From: Pseudomonas sp. RIT-562
GTDB taxonomy: Bacteria > Pseudomonadota > Gammaproteobacteria > Pseudomonadales > Pseudomonadaceae
Assembly (NCBI RefSeq): GCF_026241895.1
Contig: NZ_JAPJIV010000004.1
Coordinates: 62,001-126,000, forward strand
DNA length: 64,000 nucleotides
Direction: 5' to 3'
In this document: piece after piece, positions 7,918-16,510 of the stretch
Position numbering within the stretch: the first letter of the stretch is position 1
Layout: the number at the start of each line of letters is the position of its first letter
Position numbers and translations under genes: made by a program
The notes under the pieces: generated by a model
Database searches by the model: none
What the model was told of the DNA's origin: nothing
The model's input: the letters and a program-made list of their open reading frames with translations, nothing else

Positions 7918-9009
7918 GTGGCGCTCAATAGCATCGAAGAACTGGTTGAAGACATCCGCCAAGGCAAGATGGTCATCCTCATGGATGACGAAGACCGCGA
8001 GAACGAAGGCGACCTGATCATGGCCGCCGAGTGCTGCCAGGCCGAGCACATCAACTTCATGGCCAAGCACGCCCGTGGCCTGATCTGCATGCCGATGAGC
8101 CGCGAGCGCTGCGAATTGTTGAAGCTGCCATTGATGGCACCGCGCAACGGATCCGGTTTCGGCACCAAGTTCACCGTGTCCATCGAGGCCGCTACCGGCG
8201 TCACCACCGGCATTTCCGCTGCCGACCGTGCGCGCACGGTACAAGCTGCTGCCGCGAAAGACGCCAAGGCTGAAGACATCGTCAGCCCTGGGCACATTTT
8301 TCCGCTGATGGCCCAAGCCGGCGGCACTCTGGCCCGCGCTGGCCACACCGAAGCGGCGTGTGATCTGGCACGCATGGCCGGTTTCGAGCCGAGCGGAGTG
8401 ATCTGCGAAGTGATGAACGACGACGGCACCATGTCCCGTCGCGCCGAGCTGGAAGCCTTTGCCGCCGAACACAACATCAAGATCGGTACCATCGCCGACC
8501 TGATCCACTACCGGATGATCCACGAACGTACCGTTCAGCGGATTGCCGAGCAGCCGCTGGATAGCGAACTGGGCCAATTCAACTTGGTGACCTATCGTGA
8601 TTCCGTGGAAGGCGACGTGCACATGGCACTGACCCTGGGCACCGTGTGCGCTGACGAACCGACGCTGGTCCGGGTGCACAACATGGACCCGCTGCGCGAC
8701 CTGTTGATGGTCAAGCAACCGGGGCGCTGGAGCCTGCGTGCCGCGATGGCTGCGGTTGCCGAGGCCGGCAGTGGCGTTGTCTTGTTGCTCGGCCACCCGC
8801 TGGATGGCGACGTATTACTCGCGCACATCCGCGAGACAGCCGACCAGGCAGCAGTGAAAAAACCGACCACCTACAGCATCGTCGGTGCCGGTTCGCAGAT
8901 CCTCCGGGACCTGGGCGTACGCAAAATGCGCTTGATGAGTGCGCCGATGAAATTTAATGCGATATCCGGTTTCGATCTGGAAGTTGTAGAATACGTGCCC
9001 TCCGAATAA
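7918..9009 (+). CDS. ribBA: DHBP synthase fused to a degenerate GTP cyclohydrolase II domain (RibBA-like)
   Basis: A 363-residue protein starting with GTG after a GGGGGG-rich ribosome site. Residues 1-200 form 3,4-dihydroxy-2-butanone-4-phosphate synthase, with the acidic loop DDEDRENEGD at about 23-32, and make the four-carbon precursor of lumazine from ribulose 5-phosphate. Residues about 205-363 align with GTP cyclohydrolase II, but the zinc-binding cysteines (SECLTGD and RCDCG in true RibA) are missing; the site reads HNMDPLRD. GTP cyclohydrolase activity is therefore unlikely and must come from ribA at 12538. No FMN riboswitch precedes it; only 30 bases separate it from ribE. Confidence 0.93.
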   Translation: MALNSIEELVEDIRQGKMVILMDDEDRENEGDLIMAAECCQAEHINFMAKHARGLICMPMSRERCELLKLPLMAPRNGSGFGTKFTVSIEAATGVTTGISAADRARTVQAAAAKDAKAEDIVSPGHIFPLMAQAGGTLARAGHTEAACDLARMAGFEPSGVICEVMNDDGTMSRRAELEAFAAEHNIKIGTIADLIHYRMIHERTVQRIAEQPLDSELGQFNLVTYRDSVEGDVHMALTLGTVCADEPTLVRVHNMDPLRDLLMVKQPGRWSLRAAMAAVAEAGSGVVLLLGHPLDGDVLLAHIRETADQAAVKKPTTYSIVGAGSQILRDLGVRKMRLMSAPMKFNAISGFDLEVVEYVPSE

Positions 9010-9055
9010 TGACCGGTCGTTTCCTGTCCTTGATTCGTGGCTAACAAATCACTGA

Positions 9056-9078
9056 GGGACGCGTAGAAAGCGCGTCCC
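9056..9078 (+). other. RNA hairpin in ribBA-ribH intergenic region
   Basis: GGGACGCG (9056-9063) pairs perfectly with CGCGTCCC (9071-9078) across a seven-base loop. It lies 23 bases before the ribH ATG and is followed by GGCTCTTTAAGA. It could be an attenuator, a processing site or a stability hairpin that sets ribH/nusB expression apart from the upstream genes. Confidence 0.55.
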
Positions 9079-9100
9079 GGCTCTTTAAGAGATCTAACGA

Positions 9101-9577
9101 ATGACCCTGAAGACCATCGAAGGTACCTTCATCGCCCCTAAAGGCCGCTACGCTTTGGTAGTAGGCCGTTTCAACAGCTTCGTCGTTGAAAGCCTGGTCG
9201 GCGGTGCAGTGGATGCCCTGGTTCGCCATGGCGTGAGCGAAAGCGACATCACCATCATCCGTGCGCCTGGCGCCTTCGAAATCCCGCTGGTTGCGCAGAA
9301 AGTCGCTCAGAAGGGCGAATATGCGGCAATCATCGCCCTGGGCGCAGTCATTCGTGGCGGTACCCCGCACTTCGAATACGTCGCAGGCGAATGCACCAAG
9401 GGCCTGGCCCAGGTATCCATGGAGTTCGGCGTTCCAGTCGCATTTGGCGTGCTGACCGTTGATTCCATCGAGCAAGCTATCGAACGTTCCGGCACCAAGG
9501 CCGGTAACAAAGGTGCTGAAGCTGCCCTGTCCGCCCTGGAAATGGTCAGCCTGCTGGCGCAGTTGGAGGCCAAGTGA
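9101..9577 (+). CDS. ribH: 6,7-dimethyl-8-ribityllumazine synthase
   Basis: A 158-residue enzyme condensing 5-amino-6-ribitylaminouracil with 3,4-dihydroxybutanone phosphate, the penultimate step of riboflavin synthesis. It forms an icosahedral or decameric shell in other bacteria. Visible signatures are [12 protein letters not shown] near the N-terminus, APGAFEIPL (about 52-60) and the GTPHFEYV substrate loop (about 88). The length is standard. It follows the 9056 hairpin, and its TGA overlaps the GTG start of nusB. Confidence 0.97.
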   Translation: MTLKTIEGTFIAPKGRYALVVGRFNSFVVESLVGGAVDALVRHGVSESDITIIRAPGAFEIPLVAQKVAQKGEYAAIIALGAVIRGGTPHFEYVAGECTKGLAQVSMEFGVPVAFGVLTVDSIEQAIERSGTKAGNKGAEAALSALEMVSLLAQLEAK

Positions 9578-10074
9578 TTAGCGACGAAAGCGATCGTTTC
9601 AACCCGCGCGATCCAAAGCCTGCGGATGCCGGCAAGCCATCGAAAAGCGTCAAGCGTCGCGAAGCCCGTCAGCTCGCGACCCAGGCGCTGTACCAATGGC
9701 ACATGGCTCGGCAATCGCTGAACGAGATCGAAGCGCAGTTCCGGGTCGATAACGATTTCAGCGATGTCGACGGTGCCTACTTCCGTGAAATCCTGCACGG
9801 GGTTCCGGCTCAGAGAGACCGCATCGACGCCGCACTGGCGCCATGCCTGGACATCACCATCGAAGAGCTGGACCCGGTTGAGCTGGCCGTTCTGCGCCTG
9901 TCCACCTGGGAACTGCTCGAGCGCGTCGACGTGCCGTACCGCGTTGTGATCAACGAAGGTATCGAGCTGGCGAAAGTCTTCGGTTCCACCGACGGCCACA
10001 AGTTCGTCAACGGTGTACTCGACAAGCTGGCCCCGCGTTTGCGTGAAGCTGAAGTGAAGGCGTTCAAGCGCTAA
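9574..10074 (+). CDS. nusB: Transcription antitermination factor NusB
   Basis: A 166-residue all-helical RNA-binding protein. It partners NusE (S10) at boxA RNA in rRNA antitermination and processing. It is recognised by [15 protein letters not shown] at the N-terminus and [17 protein letters not shown] near the C-terminus. A polar, Lys/Asp-rich N-terminal extension of about 25 residues precedes the core. It starts with GTG in a GTGA overlap with the ribH stop. The ribH-nusB-thiL order is a conserved bacterial cluster. Confidence 0.96.
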   Translation: MISDESDRFNPRDPKPADAGKPSKSVKRREARQLATQALYQWHMARQSLNEIEAQFRVDNDFSDVDGAYFREILHGVPAQRDRIDAALAPCLDITIEELDPVELAVLRLSTWELLERVDVPYRVVINEGIELAKVFGSTDGHKFVNGVLDKLAPRLREAEVKAFKR

Positions 10075-10078
10075 CCTA

Positions 10079-11044
10079 ATGGGCGAGTTTGAGCTGATCC
10101 GCAATTTCTTCGCCGCCGCGCCTTGTGCGCAGGGCGGCGAGGGCGTTGCTCTGGGGATCGGCGACGATTGCGCCTTGCTGGCTGTTCCCCCCGGGGAGCA
10201 GTTGGCAATTTCCACCGACACCCTGGTTGCCGGTGTGCACTTCGCAGATCCTTGCGACCCTTTTCTGCTCGGCCAGCGCTCGCTGGCGGTGGCTGTCAGC
10301 GATCTGGCCGCCATGGGCGCCACGCCGGTTGCCTTTACCCTTGCCCTGACCCTGCCGACGGTGACTGCCGATTGGCTGCAAGCCTATGCCCGCGGTTTGA
10401 ACCTCATGGCCCAGGGCTGCGGTGTGGCGCTAGTCGGTGGGGATACCACCCGTGGGCCGCTGAGCCTGACGATGACCGTATTTGGCCGGGTGCCCGGCGG
10501 TCAGGCGCTGGTCCGCAGCGGCGCGCAGCCGGGTGACCTGTTGTGTGTGGGCGGTGAGTTGGGCAACGCGGCTGGCGCCTTGCCGCTGGTGCTCGGCCAG
10601 AGAACGGCTGAACCCTCGATCGCTGACCCGCTGCTGGCACACTACTGGTCGCCGCAGCCGCAGTTGGCCCTGGGTCGAGCGCTCCGGGGCAAGGCGACTT
10701 CGGCGCTGGATATCTCCGACGGCCTGCTGGCGGACTGCGGGCACATAGCGCTCGCCTCGAAGGTGGGCGTTCAGGTCAAGCGGAGTAAGCTGCCTGTCTC
10801 TGCGCCCCTGGTAGCTTTCCTCGGTCAGGCGGGCGCCGAAGAAGCGGCCTTGAGCGGTGGCGACGACTACGTGCTGGCGTTTACCCTACCGTCCGTCGAG
10901 TTGCCCGGCCTGTTGGCCGACGGCTGGCCGATCCATGTGGTCGGACGTGTAGTCACTGGTCAGGGCGTGACCCTGCTGGATGCCGACGGACGAGACATCA
11001 CCCCGCAAACTCGGGGCTACCAACATTTTCGGGAGACAACGTGA
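10079..11044 (+). CDS. thiL: Thiamine-monophosphate kinase
   Basis: A 321-residue kinase converting thiamine monophosphate to thiamine diphosphate, the last step of cofactor synthesis. It has the PurM/AIR-synthase-like fold with GIGDDCALL near residue 25, STDTLVAGVHF near 43, and SDLAAMGA. The ATG lies four bases after the nusB stop. Its TGA overlaps the GTG of pgpA. The thiamine diphosphate it makes is required by Dxs, encoded elsewhere in this window. Confidence 0.96.
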   Translation: MGEFELIRNFFAAAPCAQGGEGVALGIGDDCALLAVPPGEQLAISTDTLVAGVHFADPCDPFLLGQRSLAVAVSDLAAMGATPVAFTLALTLPTVTADWLQAYARGLNLMAQGCGVALVGGDTTRGPLSLTMTVFGRVPGGQALVRSGAQPGDLLCVGGELGNAAGALPLVLGQRTAEPSIADPLLAHYWSPQPQLALGRALRGKATSALDISDGLLADCGHIALASKVGVQVKRSKLPVSAPLVAFLGQAGAEEAALSGGDDYVLAFTLPSVELPGLLADGWPIHVVGRVVTGQGVTLLDADGRDITPQTRGYQHFRETT

Positions 11045-11544
11045 CAGATCATCCCAAGCAGGTTCCGGCGGAATTCGTACCGCCGTCGGTCTGGCGCAAT
11101 CCGTGGCATTTCCTGGCGTTCGGCTTTGGCTCGGGCACCTTGCCAAAGGCTCCGGGCACCTGGGGGTCGTTAGTTGCACTACCCTTTATCCCTTTGTGGC
11201 AGATGTTGCCCGATTGGGGTTACTGGCTGATGCTGGGCATCACCATGCTGTTCGGCTTCTGGCTGTGCGGCAAGGTCGCCGACGATTTGCGCGTGCATGA
11301 CCACGAAGGCATCGTCTGGGACGAGATGGTCGGAATGTGGATCACCCTGTGGCTGGTGCCGGAAGGCTGGTACTGGTTGCTCGCCGGATTCCTGGTGTTC
11401 CGCTTCTTCGACATCCTCAAGCCGTGGCCGATTCGCTGGATCGACCGGCACGTGCACGGTGGCGTCGGGATCATGCTGGATGATGTACTGGCTGGCGTGT
11501 TTGCCTGGCTGGCGATGCAAGGGTTGGTGTGGCTTTTCGCTTGA
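11041..11544 (+). CDS. pgpA: Phosphatidylglycerophosphatase A
   Basis: A 167-residue inner-membrane phosphatase that converts phosphatidylglycerophosphate to phosphatidylglycerol. It is recognised by GFGSGTLPKAPGTWGS at the N-terminus and the DEMVGMW...RFFDILKPWP core, with about three to four membrane segments. It starts with GTG overlapping the thiL stop (GTGA). The nusB-thiL-pgpA arrangement is standard in gammaproteobacteria. Confidence 0.95.
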   Translation: MTDHPKQVPAEFVPPSVWRNPWHFLAFGFGSGTLPKAPGTWGSLVALPFIPLWQMLPDWGYWLMLGITMLFGFWLCGKVADDLRVHDHEGIVWDEMVGMWITLWLVPEGWYWLLAGFLVFRFFDILKPWPIRWIDRHVHGGVGIMLDDVLAGVFAWLAMQGLVWLFA

Positions 11545-11567
11545 AAGACTGACCAGGGGGACAGGGA

Positions 11568-12302
11568 ATGGCTCGGCGCAGTTTGGCGGTGATGATTCTG
11601 GCGATGTGGTGCTCATGGGTCCAGGCAGCAGACCTGGCGCCACCGTCGGTGATTCACCTGGCCAGCGAAGAGTGGGAAGACTACACCGCTGCCGATGGCC
11701 ATGGCCTGGCCTGGGACGTGTTGCGTGAAGTGTTCGAGCCCGCAGGCGTCAAGCTCGACATCCGTACCGAGCCTTATACGCGCTCGATCGGCCTGGCCCA
11801 GCGCGGTGAAGTGGATGCCTGTGTCGGCGGCTATCGCGATGAAGTCAGCGATCTGCTTTATCCACGGTGGAATTACGATACCGATCACGTCTATGCCCTG
11901 GGACTGGCCAGCAGTCCTGCGCCGACCCTCGATACCCTGGCCAATTATCGTCTGGCCTGGGTGCGTGGTTACCAGTATCAGCTCTACCTGCCCAATATCA
12001 GGCGCTATAACGAAGTGATCCGGCGCACCGGCATCCTGTCGATGCTGACCCACAACCGCGCCGACTATTACATCGATGCCCTGACCGAGGTGGACTACGT
12101 GGTCAGCCGGGCCAAGGATCCTGCGCAATTTCGCCGTACCCATGTCGCGGAGCTGCCGCTGTACCTGTGCTTTGCCGACAACCCCAGGGCGCGCGGGCTG
12201 ATGGCGTTGTTTGATCAGCGCATGGAGGTGCTGGTGAAGAACGGCCAGTTGAAGCCGATATTCGAAAAGTGGAAGCAGCCGTACCCATTTGCCGCAGACT
12301 GA
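11568..12302 (+). CDS. Periplasmic substrate-binding protein, family 3 (PA4049-like)
   Basis: A 244-residue exported protein with signal peptide MARRSLAVMILAMWCSWVQA (cut near residue 20-22) and the two-lobed SBP_bac_3 fold. Recognisable parts are IHLASEEWEDYTAADGHGLAWDVL, the acidic GEVDACVGGYRDE segment, and a C-terminal LVKNGQLKPIFEKW. No ABC permease or ATPase lies nearby, so it may be an orphan binding protein or sensor-like protein. Ligand unknown. It follows pgpA by 23 bases and is probably its operon passenger. A REP pair follows. Confidence 0.82.
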   Translation: MARRSLAVMILAMWCSWVQAADLAPPSVIHLASEEWEDYTAADGHGLAWDVLREVFEPAGVKLDIRTEPYTRSIGLAQRGEVDACVGGYRDEVSDLLYPRWNYDTDHVYALGLASSPAPTLDTLANYRLAWVRGYQYQLYLPNIRRYNEVIRRTGILSMLTHNRADYYIDALTEVDYVVSRAKDPAQFRRTHVAELPLYLCFADNPRARGLMALFDQRMEVLVKNGQLKPIFEKWKQPYPFAAD

Positions 12303-12315
12303 ACGCGGTCAAATT

Positions 12316-12402
12316 GTGGGCGCTGGCTTGCTCGCGAATGCGGTTTGTCATCCTGATATAAGTTGCCTGGCACGCCGCTTTCGCGAGCAAGCCCGCTCCC
12401 AC
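12316..12402. repeat. REP inverted pair
   Basis: Arms at 12316-12338 and 12380-12402 (GTGGGCGCTGGCTTGCTCGCGAA / TTCGCGAGCAAGCCCGCTCCCAC). The left arm carries two substitutions relative to the consensus. It lies between the substrate-binding protein gene and ribA, and probably marks a transcript boundary. Confidence 0.88.
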
Positions 12403-12537
12403 AAGGTCGATCGCGCGAGCTCTTGATCAAACTTTTTGATCGTTATGCCCCATAATTCAGCCTGAGCGTCTGTTGGAACCTGCTGTTACAATGCCGCGTC
12501 TGCGAATCTCCAGTACCTATAGATCAGGAGCACACCG

Positions 12538-13155
12538 GTGCCTGTCGTTTTTGTCGCCGCTTCCAAGCTGCCAACGCCTTTTGCGCAATTCACCATGCAC
12601 GGCTTCCTCGATGAAGAGAACGGGCGCGAGCACGTTGTCCTGAGCCTGGGTGAGTTCGATGATGGTGCTCCGGTGCTCGGTCGCTTGCACTCCGAATGCC
12701 TGACCGGCGATGCCCTGTTCAGTCAGCGCTGCGACTGTGGTTCGCAGCTCGAGGCAGCCTTGCAGGCCATCGCCCGTGAAGGCCGTGGCGTATTGCTGTA
12801 CTTGCGCCAGGAAGGTCGTGGCATCGGCCTGCTGAACAAGATCCGTGCCTATGAATTGCAGGATGGCGGTGCTGACACCGTCGAAGCCAACGAGCGTCTG
12901 GGCTTCGCCGCTGACCAGCGTGACTACGCCATGTGCCTGCCAATGCTCGAACATCTGGGGGTGAAATCCCTGCGCCTGATGACCAACAACCCACGCAAGG
13001 TCAAGGCCTTGACCGACATGGGCATCGTGGTTGCCGAGCGCGTGCCGCTGCATACCGGGCACAACCCGCATAACAAACTGTACCTGGCCACCAAAGCCAG
13101 CAAGCTCGATCACATGATGGGCAATGAGCATCAGGGCGAGGTAGATCGGGCGTGA
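12538..13155 (+). CDS. ribA: GTP cyclohydrolase II
   Basis: A 205-residue enzyme opening the imidazole ring of GTP, the first step of riboflavin synthesis. The intact zinc site [17 protein letters not shown] (Cys at about 53, 64 and 66), the RQEGRGIG loop and [14 protein letters not shown] are all present, in contrast to the degenerate copy fused in RibBA. It starts at GTG 12538, six or so bases after a CAGGAG site. Its TGA overlaps the GTG of the next gene. Confidence 0.96.
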   Translation: MPVVFVAASKLPTPFAQFTMHGFLDEENGREHVVLSLGEFDDGAPVLGRLHSECLTGDALFSQRCDCGSQLEAALQAIAREGRGVLLYLRQEGRGIGLLNKIRAYELQDGGADTVEANERLGFAADQRDYAMCLPMLEHLGVKSLRLMTNNPRKVKALTDMGIVVAERVPLHTGHNPHNKLYLATKASKLDHMMGNEHQGEVDRA

Positions 13156-13571
13156 CCCGCGGTCAAGTGCGGCGGCGACTGTCAGTCAACTGGTGGCAAT
13201 ACCTGGCGCTGGCGCTGGTGCCGTTGTTCGTGATCAACGGCGTGTTTGGCCAAAGCGAGCCCATCCTGCCGGTGCTGGCGATGCCCATGTTCATTGCCGG
13301 CGTCGCATCGATGTTTGTCAGCCTGAAGTTCTTCGGTGCCTACAAGCACGCGCTGATCGCCACGCAAAAAGCCCTCGATACCCCTGAAGAACCCGCCGCC
13401 TGGATTGCCCTGGCCGCCAAGCGCCGCAGCGCGTTCCTGGTCGCCGCCTTGCCTGCCTGGATCGGCGCCGTGGCGGTCTTTGTCGGGCTTGAGGCAGTGC
13501 CGCTGTTTCTGCTGGCGCTGTCGACCGCCGTGCTGTTCTACCTCTACCGTATCCCGCGTCAGCTCGGTTGA
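13152..13571 (+). CDS. Small hydrophobic membrane protein of unknown function (PA4046-like)
   Basis: A 139-residue protein with about four predicted membrane segments, paired as two hairpins (about 15-60 and 95-135) around a basic/Ala-rich cytoplasmic stretch. There are no catalytic motifs. It starts with GTG inside the ribA stop and ends in TGATG overlapping the next gene, so it is translationally tied to both. Its conserved position between ribA and the cobalamin-binding protein gene suggests a real gene. Function is not recognisable. Confidence 0.75.
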   Translation: MTRGQVRRRLSVNWWQYLALALVPLFVINGVFGQSEPILPVLAMPMFIAGVASMFVSLKFFGAYKHALIATQKALDTPEEPAAWIALAAKRRSAFLVAALPAWIGAVAVFVGLEAVPLFLLALSTAVLFYLYRIPRQLG

Positions 13572-14371
13572 TGTGGCGTTATTGGCTGGCGGTGTTGCTG
13601 CTGGCCGGGAGCGGCGGGGCGGCGGCGGTCCAGCGGGTGGTCAGCCTGGCGCCATCCCTGACTGAAATTGTCGTCGAACTGAATTCCGCAGATCTCCTCG
13701 TCGGGGTGCTGGATGCCGGCGAGCGTCCGGCGGCGCTGCAACATCTGGCTTCGGTCGGCGGGTACGGCCAGCTGGATATGGAGCGCCTGCTCAGCCTCAA
13801 GCCCGATTTGCTGTTGCTGTGGCCTGGCAGCGTCGGCCCGGCCCAGCGGGAACAACTCAAGCGCCTGAACATCCCCACCTTCGTTGCCGAACCCCATGAC
13901 CTGCAACAACTCACGGCCCAGATCGAGACGATAGCCCAACAGCTCGGACGACCGGAGCGCGGCATGGCATTGGCTGCAAGCCTGCGCAAGCGCCTGGCTG
14001 AATTGCGCCTGCGGTATCACCGGGAAGAGCCCTTGCGGGTGTTCTATCAAGTTTGGGATCGACCGCTGTACACCGTCGGGGGGGGGCAGATTATCAGTGA
14101 TGCGCTTGAAGTGTGTGGGGCGCGCAATGTGTTTGCCGACCTGCAACTGCCAGCCCCTCAGGTGAGCGTGGAGGCGGTGCTGCAGCGTAATCCCGAGGTC
14201 ATTCTAGCCGGTGATCAGGCCCAGCTTGAGGCATGGAAAGCCTGGCCTCAGGTCGCGGCCGTGGCGCAGCGGCGGTTGTTGCAGGTAGCGGATAAAGGAC
14301 TGGAGCGGCCTAGCGGGCAGATGATCGAGGCGACGGCTGCATTGTGTCGATTGATTGCACCGGACCGGTAG
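13571..14371 (+). CDS. btuF: Cobalamin-binding periplasmic protein (BtuF-like)
   Basis: A 266-residue exported protein with a signal peptide (about 1-20, [19 protein letters not shown]) and the class III helical-backbone binding fold (TroA/FhuD/BtuF). It contains RVVSLAPSLTEIV, GVLDAGERP, a lobe linked by a long helix (about 125-150), and SVEAVLQRNPEVILAG. Family members deliver vitamin B12 or ferric siderophores to BtuCD-type importers. No BtuC/BtuD is present here. The facing gene across a REP pair is a BtuB-type receptor, which supports cobalamin as ligand. The ATG overlaps the previous TGA. Confidence 0.8.
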   Translation: MWRYWLAVLLLAGSGGAAAVQRVVSLAPSLTEIVVELNSADLLVGVLDAGERPAALQHLASVGGYGQLDMERLLSLKPDLLLLWPGSVGPAQREQLKRLNIPTFVAEPHDLQQLTAQIETIAQQLGRPERGMALAASLRKRLAELRLRYHREEPLRVFYQVWDRPLYTVGGGQIISDALEVCGARNVFADLQLPAPQVSVEAVLQRNPEVILAGDQAQLEAWKAWPQVAAVAQRRLLQVADKGLERPSGQMIEATAALCRLIAPDR

Positions 14372-14384
14372 ACCGAGGTGCGGC

Positions 14385-14451
14385 CTTCGCGAGCAAGCCC
14401 GCTCCCACATTTGAACTTTATACCCTTGTGGGAGCGGGCTTGCTCGCGAAG
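14385..14451. repeat. REP inverted pair between convergent btuF and btuB
   Basis: Arms at 14385-14408 and 14428-14451, perfectly complementary over the 23-base REP core, with a short loop of about 19 bases. It lies between two convergent genes and could end transcripts from both sides. Confidence 0.9.
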
Positions 14452-14480
14452 AGGCCAGTCGAAACACCGCTGTTTCAGGA

Positions 14481-16364
14481 TCAGAGCTCCGGCGTCCAGC
14501 TCACCCCGAACATCCACGCCCGACCCTCCTCACGATAGCCATACTGGCTGCCATCATGGCTGTACAGCGCCCGGCTGTATCCCTTGTCCAACAGGTTATC
14601 CACCTTCAGCTCAAGCTTGATCTCGCGATTCAACTCCCAGCTGCTGCGTAACCCCAGCAGCGCATAACCGCCTAACGGCTGCAGATTGGTCTCGTCGTCA
14701 TAACTGCTGCTCACCGCCTGCCAGCTGGCGCCGAGTCCCAGGCGGTCGAACTGGCGGTCCAGGTCCAGGCTCAGGGTGCGTCGAGCGCGGCGTGCCAGGG
14801 TATGACCGGTGTCGCGATCCTGCGGGTCGATGATCGCGACGCCCAGGTTGCCTTGCCAGCCGAACAGCTCCTGTTTCAGGGCGGCTTCGAACCCGTTGAT
14901 CCGCGCCGATGCGACGTTCTGCGGGCGAGAATTGCTGCCGAAGATGATCGCGTCTTCGAGGTCGGTGCGATACAGCGACGCCTCCAGGCGACTGGTTTCG
15001 CTCAACTGGCTGCGCCATTGCAGCTCGTAGCTCTTCGACGTTTCGGGCTTGAGATCCGGGTTGCTGAAGTCCGGGTAGTACAGGTCGTTGAAGGTCGGTG
15101 CGCGAAAACCTTCGCTGTAGCTGAGCAACAGGTCGTTGTCGGGGTTCAGCGGCAGGGTAAAGGTGCCACTCCAGCTGTTTTGGCCGCCGAACTGCTGGTT
15201 CTGGTCACGGCGCAAGCCCAGCTCCGTAGAAAAACTGTCCGCCTGGTAGCGATGCTGAATGAACGCGGCGCGGTTCCAGCGACTGTCTTCATCGAACGGC
15301 GTGCTGCTGTTGATCCGGTCTTCGTACCAGTCGCCGCCGAGGATCAGGCTGTTGCGGTCGTTGAGCTTGAGGTCGTTCTGCCAATTCACCGAGTCGCGAT
15401 AGGTGTTGAAGACGCTGCGCTCGTCGCTGAGCTTGTCCAGCGTCTTCTCGCGGTTCTCGCTGTGGCCCAGTTCGAGTCGGGTTTTCCAGATGTCGTTGAC
15501 CCGGGCGTCGACGTAGCTGCTGAAGCTGCTAACGGTGAAATCGCTGTAGGGCTGCTGCTGGACTGACTCGAAGGTGTTCATGTCGAAGCGGCCAAACGGG
15601 TTGTCGAACGCGCTTTTGCCGCGGTTATCCAACAGGTTGGCACCGACTTCTACGTCATCGGTCAACGCATGGCTGAGGCTCATGCTGATCGACTTGTTGC
15701 GATACTCATCGTGGTCGCCATCGCTGGGGTACGACTGGTGGGTGCGATCAATTCCGGCCGTCTCATCGAGGCTGGCCCCGAGATCGAAGCGGGTTTTCTC
15801 GTCACCGCCAGACACCCCGAGGCTGCGCTCCCAGGTCTGGTTGCTGCCATAGCCGACATGCAGGCGCGGCTGCAGTCCTGTGTCGCCGCCACGGCGGGTG
15901 AAAATCTGGATCACCCCGCCGATCGCATCGCTGCCATAAATCACCGAGCGGGAGCCCCGCAGGACTTCCGCGCGCTCGACCTGCTCGATGTTGATGTGCT
16001 GCAGGTTGCTGTCGCCGGAGGTGGAGTTGCCAATGCGCTGGCCATCCACCAGCACCAGGCTCTGCGCCGACTTGGTGCCACGAATATAAATCCCCGGCAG
16101 GCTGCCGCGCCCACCGGTTTGTCCGACCTGCACCCCTGGCACGCGACGCAGCAGGTCAGTGACACTGGACGGCTGCAGGCGGTCGATGTCGGCGCGTGTG
16201 AACACGGTGTTGGCGGCGCTACTGTCGTTGCGGGCCTCGACCTGTCGATTGGCGCTGATCAGTACGTCGGGGAGCTTGAGCGCCTGGTCGCGTTCGAAGG
16301 TGTCGGCCAGCAGTTGGCCGGCCGGCAGGAGGGTCAGCGTCAGGGCGAGAGGGGAGAGTTTCAT
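14481..16364 (-). CDS. btuB: TonB-dependent outer-membrane receptor, vitamin B12 type
   Basis: A 627-residue outer-membrane receptor: signal peptide MKLSPLALTLTLLPAGQLLA, a short TonB-box region around LPDVLISANRQ, a plug domain (about 40-150 with GIYIRGTKSAQSLVLVDGQRIG and IYGSDAIGGVIQI), and a 22-strand barrel ending in aromatic-rich WMFGVSWTPEL. It is closest in style to BtuB, which imports cobalamin using TonB/ExbBD energy. No cobalamin riboswitch was found in the 146 bases between dxs and its ATG; that gap is mostly a REP-like hairpin. It may be read from dxs or from its own promoter. Confidence 0.85.
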   Translation of the reverse strand: MKLSPLALTLTLLPAGQLLADTFERDQALKLPDVLISANRQVEARNDSSAANTVFTRADIDRLQPSSVTDLLRRVPGVQVGQTGGRGSLPGIYIRGTKSAQSLVLVDGQRIGNSTSGDSNLQHINIEQVERAEVLRGSRSVIYGSDAIGGVIQIFTRRGGDTGLQPRLHVGYGSNQTWERSLGVSGGDEKTRFDLGASLDETAGIDRTHQSYPSDGDHDEYRNKSISMSLSHALTDDVEVGANLLDNRGKSAFDNPFGRFDMNTFESVQQQPYSDFTVSSFSSYVDARVNDIWKTRLELGHSENREKTLDKLSDERSVFNTYRDSVNWQNDLKLNDRNSLILGGDWYEDRINSSTPFDEDSRWNRAAFIQHRYQADSFSTELGLRRDQNQQFGGQNSWSGTFTLPLNPDNDLLLSYSEGFRAPTFNDLYYPDFSNPDLKPETSKSYELQWRSQLSETSRLEASLYRTDLEDAIIFGSNSRPQNVASARINGFEAALKQELFGWQGNLGVAIIDPQDRDTGHTLARRARRTLSLDLDRQFDRLGLGASWQAVSSSYDDETNLQPLGGYALLGLRSSWELNREIKLELKVDNLLDKGYSRALYSHDGSQYGYREEGRAWMFGVSWTPEL

Positions 16365-16402
16365 GGAGGATCCGGGATGAATTCAGATGCGGCACAACTA
16401 CC

Positions 16403-16501
16403 TGTAGGAGCTGCCGAAGGCTGCGATCTTTTGATTCTTTATTAGCAGATTCGGAGCTGCCGAAGGCAAGATCAAAGATCGCAGCCTTCGGCAGCTCCTA
16501 C
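16403..16501. repeat. REP-like inverted repeat of the GTAGGAGCTGCCGAAGGCTGCGATC family
   Basis: A left arm starting at 16403 (TGTAGGAGCTGCCGAAGGCTG...) is mirrored at about 16470-16501, with an additional partial copy (GAGCTGCCGAAGGC) in the loop near 16453. It is a different family from the GTGGGAGC REPs. It fills most of the dxs-btuB gap. Confidence 0.85.
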
Positions 16502-16510
16502 GAGGGGCGG

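Noticed and set aside
16365..16510. Cobalamin riboswitch before btuB
   Set aside because: The gap is largely filled by a REP-like hairpin; no B12-box-like sequence was seen.
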